Assembly (NCBI GenBank): GCA_023428265.1
Contig: JAEYYW010000149.1
Location: 1-27,702, forward strand
DNA length: 27,702 bases
Source of the DNA: Bacillota bacterium
Lineage (GTDB): Bacteria; Bacillota; Clostridia; Christensenellales; UMGS416
Reading direction: 5' to 3'
Every line of letters starts with the position of its first letter. Position 1 is the stretch's first letter. Below the pieces are notes generated by a model, which ran no database searches, had not been told where the DNA came from, and worked only from the letters and a program-made list of their open reading frames with translations. Of the stretch, positions 23,509 to 27,702 are shown in pieces. A program made the position numbers and the translations under genes.

Positions 23509-24267
23509 ATGAAATACGCCCGCGCCGAACATAACGGCCAAATCCACCATGCCATCGTCGAAAACGACGACCTGATTCTGCTATCCTCCGACCCCATCAC
23601 CGACCCCTCCGCCGCCCCCACCGGGGTGCGCTTGAAGCTTGCGGACGCCCGCCTGCTGGCGCCCTGTGTGCCAAGCAAGGTGGTAGCCATCGGCATCAAC
23701 TACCGCGACCACGCCGGTGAAATGGGCCATGACCTGCCCGAAGACCCTGTGATCTTTTTGAAGCCCCCCACGGCGGTGATCGGCCCCGGCGACGAGATTG
23801 TGCGCCCGGAGCAGAGCCAGCGGGTGGATCATGAGGCCGAGCTGGCGCTGGTGATCGGCAAGCAATGCAAGGGTGTGAAGGCTGCCGACGCAGCCCAATA
23901 CATTTTCGGCTACACCTGCTGCAACGACGTGACCGCGCGGGATTTGCAGAAGAAGGACGGCCAGTGGACAAGGGGCAAGGGCTTTGACACCTTCTGCCCG
24001 CTGGGCCCGTGGATCGAGACGGAGCTGGACCACGCCAACGCCGATGTGGAGTCGCGCCTGAACGGTGAAGTGAAGCAGCACAGCAACACGAAATACCTGA
24101 TCAACCCCATCGGCAGGCTCGTGGAGTTTGTGAGCGCGGTGATGACGCTGCTGCCCGGCGACGTGATCACCACCGGCACGCCCTCGGGCATCGGCCCGAT
24201 GCAAAGCGGTGACGTGATCGAAGTGGAAGTGGCCGGCATCGGCACGCTCCGCAACACTGTGAGGTAG
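23509..24267 (+). CDS. Fumarylacetoacetate hydrolase (FAH) family protein
   Basis: A 252-residue FAH-fold enzyme. After a short N-terminal domain comes VVAIGINYRDHA (about 58-69), then the metal ligands E109 and E111 in DHEAELALVIG and D140 in NDVTARD, the lysine in RGKGFDTF (K157) and the closing TTGTPSGIGPM. These residues and the length place it with FAHD1-like acylpyruvate/oxaloacetate hydrolases and 2-hydroxyhepta-2,4-dienedioate isomerases; which activity it has cannot be told. ATG at 23509 follows GAGGT (23500-23504). It is the first gene of the row FAH-yerC-pcrA-ligA, with only 4 bases to yerC, whose ribosome binding site sits in its last codons. Confidence 0.9.
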   Translation: MKYARAEHNGQIHHAIVENDDLILLSSDPITDPSAAPTGVRLKLADARLLAPCVPSKVVAIGINYRDHAGEMGHDLPEDPVIFLKPPTAVIGPGDEIVRPEQSQRVDHEAELALVIGKQCKGVKAADAAQYIFGYTCCNDVTARDLQKKDGQWTRGKGFDTFCPLGPWIETELDHANADVESRLNGEVKQHSNTKYLINPIGRLVEFVSAVMTLLPGDVITTGTPSGIGPMQSGDVIEVEVAGIGTLRNTVR

Positions 24268-24271
24268 CGAG

Positions 24272-24580
24272 ATGGCATATGAACCTGTGGTGAAATCGGA
24301 ACAACTGGACGGCCTGTTTGAGGGCATCCTGAAGCTGGAATCCATCGAGGAATGCTATCGCTTCTTTGAGGACCTGTGCACCGTGCACGAGATGCAGGAC
24401 ATGGGCCAGCGCTTTGAGGTGGCCAAGCAATTGAAGGCCGACGTGACCTATCATGACATCGTGGAGCGCACCGGTGCCAGCACGGCCACCATCAGCCGCG
24501 TGAACCGGTGTCTCAATTACGGGGCCGGCGGCTACCGGCTGGTGTTGAAGCGGCTGGAAGAAAGCGCGGGGCAGAAATGA
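24272..24580 (+). CDS. yerC: TrpR-like YerC/YecD family DNA-binding protein
   Basis: A 102-residue protein of the YerC/YecD family, small relatives of the Trp repressor. A helix-turn-helix lies at about 62-85 (TYHDIVERTGASTATISRVNRCL), preceded by helical dimerisation sequence. The Bacillus subtilis homologue lies just upstream of pcrB-pcrA-ligA, and the same order without pcrB is seen here, which supports the call. Targets are not established from the sequence. Start ATG 24272 uses GAGGT (24261-24265) within the end of the FAH gene, and its stop TGA overlaps the pcrA start in an ATGA arrangement, so translation is probably coupled. Confidence 0.92.
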   Translation: MAYEPVVKSEQLDGLFEGILKLESIEECYRFFEDLCTVHEMQDMGQRFEVAKQLKADVTYHDIVERTGASTATISRVNRCLNYGAGGYRLVLKRLEESAGQK

Positions 24581-26907
24581 GCAAAGCGCGCCTCAACGAA
24601 ATGCAGCGCCTGGCCGTGGAGCGCACCGAAGGCCCGGTGCTGATCCTGGCAGGGGCCGGCAGCGGCAAAACGAGCACGCTCACCGCCCGCATCGCCAACA
24701 TCCTGGAGCAGGGGCTTGCCAAGCCCCATGAAATTCTGGCCATCACATTCACCAACAAGGCCGCCGCCGAAATGCGCGAGCGCGTGGAAAAGCTTGCCGG
24801 CGAAGGCGCCGCGCAGATGCAGATTTCCACGTTTCACTCGTTTTGCTGCAGGCTGCTGCGCGAGCACATCAGCGAGCTGGGCTACACGCGCTGGTTCACC
24901 ATTTATGACGACGACGACAGCATGACCGTGGTGAACGCCATCGCCAAGGAGATGGACCTTTCGGAGAAGTATTACCCGAGGCGGTCCATCCGCGCGGCGA
25001 TTTCCGATGCCAAAAATAAGCTGCTGACCCCCGACGAATACCGCCAGCAGAGCGACGACGCCAAGGCAGACAAGATCGCCTCGGTGTTTGCCAAGTATGA
25101 CGCGCAGCTGAAAGCCTGCAACGCGCTGGACTTTGACGACCTGCTGAACAAAACACTGGAGCTCTTTGCCGAGCGGCCGGAGGTGCTGCGCTGGTACCAG
25201 CACCGGTTCAAGTATATCCATGTGGATGAATACCAGGACACCAACAAGGCCCAATACCTGCTGGTGAAATATCTGGGGGCCCACTGGCGAAACGTGTGCG
25301 TGGTCGGTGATGACGACCAGAGCATCTACGGCTGGCGCGGTGCCGACATCCGCAACATCCTGGACTTTGAGAAGGACTTCCCGGACGCCTTCGTGATCCG
25401 GCTGGAGCAGAATTACCGCAGCACCTCCAACGTGCTGGACGCCGCCAACGCCGTGATCGCCAACAACCAGGGCCGCAAGGAAAAGCGCCTGTGGACGGAC
25501 CGCTCCGGCGGCGACAAGCTCATTGTCTACACCGCCGAAACCGAGCGGGAGGAAGCGCAGTTCTGCGCCCGCACGATCCAGCAGCTGCTGGGGCAATATA
25601 ACTACGGCGACTTCGCAATTCTCTACCGCACCAATGCGCAGTCCCGCGCCATTGAAGACGCGCTGATGAAAACCGGCGTGGCCTATTCGGTTTATGGCGG
25701 CACGCGCTTCTATGACCGCAAGGAAGTCAAGGATGTGGTAGCCTATTTGAAGTTGGCCGCCAACCCGCTGGACACCGTGGCGCTGAAGCGCGTGATCAAC
25801 GTGCCCCGCCGCGGCATTGGCGACACCACAATCGAGAGGTTGGAAGCGGCGGCGTCCAGCGGCAACGTGACACTGTGGGAGATTCTGAAAGACCCGGACG
25901 CCGTGCGCGGAGCCGCCCCCAAGGCCGCCAAGCAGGTGCATGACTTCGTGGCCATGATCAAGGGCTTTGAAGACGCCGCCAGCCACATGGCGCTGCTGGA
26001 GTTTGTGGACAAGGTGCTGGGCCACTCGGGCCTTGTGGCGATGTATCAGGAGGCTGACGACGAGGAGTCAAAGGCGCGCCTGGAAAACATACAGGAGTTC
26101 CGCAGCGCCGCCGCCGACTTCATGATGAGCCGCGACCAGACGAATCTCAATGAGTTTCTGGAAAACATTGCGCTGGTCACCGATCTGGACAGCATGGACG
26201 GCAAGCGCTCCGCCGTGGCGATGATGACGCTGCACTCGGCCAAGGGGCTGGAGTTCCCGGTGGTGTTTTTGCCGGGCATGGAGGAAGGCATCTTCCCCAC
26301 CTCACGGAGCATTGACGACCCGGACAAACTGGAGGAGGAGCGCCGCCTGGCCTATGTGGGCATCACCCGCGCCCGCGACCGGCTGTATCTGCTGCACTGC
26401 AACCGCAGGCTGCTGTATGGCAACATCAACGAATGCATTCCCTCCCGGTTTTTGGATGAAATCCCGGAAGAATTGCTGGTGCGCCGGGGTGAGCGGCCCC
26501 GCAAGCGGCGCGACGCCGCAAGCAGCTTTTTGGACGACGACTTTTCCACCCCCTTCGGCGGTAACCCGCAGGGTCAGCGCCGGCCTGAGCCATCCGGTTC
26601 TTCCTTCGGCTCCGGCAAACGCATCGGGCCTTCCTCGTTTGCCAGGCCGATGGCCCGGCCATCGCTACCTCCTGCCGGCGGCATGGGCCGCCCGGGCTCT
26701 CCCAAGCCCATTGCGCAAGCGCGCCCCGTGCAGGCATCCCAGACAGCGGATCTGGCCCCCGGCATGCTGGTGAAGCACAAGCTGTTTGGCGAGGGGATCC
26801 TCATTGGCATTGACGGCACAGCGCCCAAGCGCATCTTCAGGGTAAACTTCAAAGGCGCTGGCATGAAGGAATTGTCGGAAGGCTACGCGCCGCTGGAAAA
26901 GGCATAA
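24577..26907 (+). CDS. pcrA: UvrD/PcrA-type ATP-dependent DNA helicase
   Basis: A 776-residue 3'-5' superfamily 1A helicase of the PcrA/UvrD group, used in excision repair, replication restart and clearing of RecA filaments or stalled polymerase. Motifs in order: Walker A LAGAGSGKTS (24-33), DEYQDTN, VGDDDQSIYGWRGAD, EQNYRST, TLHSAKGLEFPVVFLPGMEEGIFP and the late EERRLAYVGITRARDRLYL. A disordered Pro/Gly/Ser-rich linker (about 640-725) leads to a C-terminal Tudor-like RNA-polymerase-binding domain (VKHKLFGEGILIGIDG). The ATG at 24577 overlaps the yerC stop as ATGA; the frame is open to 24508 but the earlier codons lie inside yerC. It is followed after 19 bases by ligA, the common Firmicutes order. 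Confidence 0.96.
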   Translation: MSKARLNEMQRLAVERTEGPVLILAGAGSGKTSTLTARIANILEQGLAKPHEILAITFTNKAAAEMRERVEKLAGEGAAQMQISTFHSFCCRLLREHISELGYTRWFTIYDDDDSMTVVNAIAKEMDLSEKYYPRRSIRAAISDAKNKLLTPDEYRQQSDDAKADKIASVFAKYDAQLKACNALDFDDLLNKTLELFAERPEVLRWYQHRFKYIHVDEYQDTNKAQYLLVKYLGAHWRNVCVVGDDDQSIYGWRGADIRNILDFEKDFPDAFVIRLEQNYRSTSNVLDAANAVIANNQGRKEKRLWTDRSGGDKLIVYTAETEREEAQFCARTIQQLLGQYNYGDFAILYRTNAQSRAIEDALMKTGVAYSVYGGTRFYDRKEVKDVVAYLKLAANPLDTVALKRVINVPRRGIGDTTIERLEAAASSGNVTLWEILKDPDAVRGAAPKAAKQVHDFVAMIKGFEDAASHMALLEFVDKVLGHSGLVAMYQEADDEESKARLENIQEFRSAAADFMMSRDQTNLNEFLENIALVTDLDSMDGKRSAVAMMTLHSAKGLEFPVVFLPGMEEGIFPTSRSIDDPDKLEEERRLAYVGITRARDRLYLLHCNRRLLYGNINECIPSRFLDEIPEELLVRRGERPRKRRDAASSFLDDDFSTPFGGNPQGQRRPEPSGSSFGSGKRIGPSSFARPMARPSLPPAGGMGRPGSPKPIAQARPVQASQTADLAPGMLVKHKLFGEGILIGIDGTAPKRIFRVNFKGAGMKELSEGYAPLEKA

Positions 26908-26926
26908 TGGACTGAGGTGTGATCCA

Positions 26927-27702
26927 ATGGACAAGCAGGCGAGGATGACCTGGCTGGTGGATGAGTTGAACGACCTGGCCTACCGGTATTACGTGCTGGA
27001 CGAGCCCAGGGTGTCCGACGCCGAATACGACCTATTGTTCGACGAGCTGGTGGAGCTGGAAAAAGAGCTGCCCGCTCTGCCCCACTCGCCCACGCAGCGG
27101 GTGGGTGGCGACCCGTTGCCGGAGTTCACGCAACACCGGCACCTGGCGCCGCTGTGGAGCATGGACAAGGTGCGCACGGCGGACGATCTCAGAGCCTGGG
27201 CCGCCCGCGCCGCGAAGCTGGCCGCCGATTACACGGCGTCCACCGGCGAGGCGCTGCCGACCATGCAATACACCGTGGAGATGAAGTTCGACGGGCTCAC
27301 CGTGAACCTGACTTATGACGGCGGCAACTTGACACAGGCTGCCACCCGTGGCAACGGCGTGGTTGGAGAAGCCATCCTGCCGCAGGTGAAGACGATCAAG
27401 GGCATCCCGATGAAGATCCCCTTCACCGGCCGTATGGAGGTGCAGGGCGAGTGCATCATGAAGCTTTCCGCACTTGCCGAATACAACAAAACCGCCGCTG
27501 AACCACTGAAAAACGCCCGCAACGGCGCAGCCGGCGCGCTCCGCAACCTGGATCCAAAGGTCACTGCTTCCAGGAAGTTGTCAGCATTCTTCTATAACGT
27601 CGGCCATATCGAGGGCCGCGAGCTGGCCGGGCATGTGGATATGATCGAGTTCATCCGCTCCTGCCACATCCCCACCAGCCCCTTTTTGAAGGTGTGCAGC
27701 AC
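26927..27702 (+). CDS. ligA: NAD-dependent DNA ligase, N-terminal part, 3' partial
   Basis: The gene runs off the right edge; 258 codons are seen. The protein joins nicks in DNA with NAD as the adenylate donor. Visible are the NAD-binding Ia domain (YYVLDEPRVSDAEYD, residues 21-35; SPTQRVG, 54-60), a version of the SLDK-like segment (LWSMDKV, 76-82) and the nucleotidyltransferase domain with lysine K120 in the KFDG motif. Several usually fixed positions differ: RGNGVVGEA (141-149) in place of the common RGDGxxGED, QGECIM for the usual RGEV-M, and NARNGAAGALRNLDP for the NPRNAAAGSLRQLD type. It is therefore a divergent LigA, or a second copy. ATG at 26927 has GAGGTG (26914-26919) 7 bases upstream; it lies 19 bases after pcrA. 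Confidence 0.9.
   Translation, partial: MDKQARMTWLVDELNDLAYRYYVLDEPRVSDAEYDLLFDELVELEKELPALPHSPTQRVGGDPLPEFTQHRHLAPLWSMDKVRTADDLRAWAARAAKLAADYTASTGEALPTMQYTVEMKFDGLTVNLTYDGGNLTQAATRGNGVVGEAILPQVKTIKGIPMKIPFTGRMEVQGECIMKLSALAEYNKTAAEPLKNARNGAAGALRNLDPKVTASRKLSAFFYNVGHIEGRELAGHVDMIEFIRSCHIPTSPFLKVCS

Noticed and set aside
24532..26025. Long antisense open frame (497 residues) under pcrA.
   Set aside because: The composition is that of a shadow frame in high-G+C DNA; pcrA has all its motifs and no promoter for the antisense frame is seen.
1..27702. tRNA, rRNA, CRISPR array, T-box or a complete transposon.
   Set aside because: Nothing with the required structure or repeats was seen on either strand; the only clear riboswitch is the SAM-I element at 20362-20460.

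Overview
The window looks like chromosomal DNA of a high-G+C member of the Bacillota, probably a clostridial anaerobe. The basis is the set of families and arrangements: a SAM-I (S-box) riboswitch in front of metK, the yerC-pcrA-ligA order, ackA beside tmcAL (ylbM), RecD2, ComF, a VanW/G5 protein, strong AGGAGG-type ribosome binding sites and clear sigma-A promoters. The genus cannot be named from the sequence. G+C is around 60% by eye except at about 21.87-23.43 kb, which is strikingly AT-rich.

Layout. 1-826: 3' part of an acyl-CoA synthetase, with a terminator at 938-964. 1181-3827: a hemolysin III-like membrane protein (+), then a TM2 protein and a VanW/G5 surface protein (both -). 3907-6168: an unrecognised membrane protein and an amidohydrolase (-). 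6387-8306: a lipoprotein beta-glucosidase of family GH3 (+). 8348-10962: divergent ackA (-) and tmcAL (+), the second of which uses the acetate that the first can make. 10984-16516: a likely minus-strand transcription unit recD2-comF-PHP phosphoesterase-D-2-hydroxyacid dehydrogenase-patatin, with recD2 and comF overlapping. 16694-18943: a Qnr-like pentapeptide-repeat protein (+), overlapping tail-to-tail with a 7TM-PAS-GGDEF diguanylate cyclase (-). 19117-20564: metK with its riboswitch, terminator and a full-consensus promoter. 20619-21735: a zinc alcohol dehydrogenase with a second full-consensus promoter. 22008-23363: an isolated AT-rich SIR2-domain gene. 23509-27702: an FAH-family hydrolase, yerC, pcrA and ligA (cut by the window end), a likely operon.

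Most of the window is ordinary housekeeping and metabolic content. The best candidate for something new is the SIR2 gene. It has the residues expected of an NAD-processing SIR2 enzyme, a C-terminal half I do not recognise, its own promoter, base composition foreign to its surroundings, a near-perfect 9-bp direct repeat in its leader and a nested inverted repeat just after its stop. It reads as a single-gene, horizontally acquired defence-type insertion, but that function is inference. Other points of interest are a terminator for the patatin gene embedded in the coding end of tmcAL, a 7-bp tandem repeat at the same convergent junction, the overlap of the pentapeptide and diguanylate cyclase genes, and unusual residues in the LigA nucleotidyltransferase domain. 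No tRNA, rRNA, CRISPR array, complete insertion sequence or replication origin was seen.
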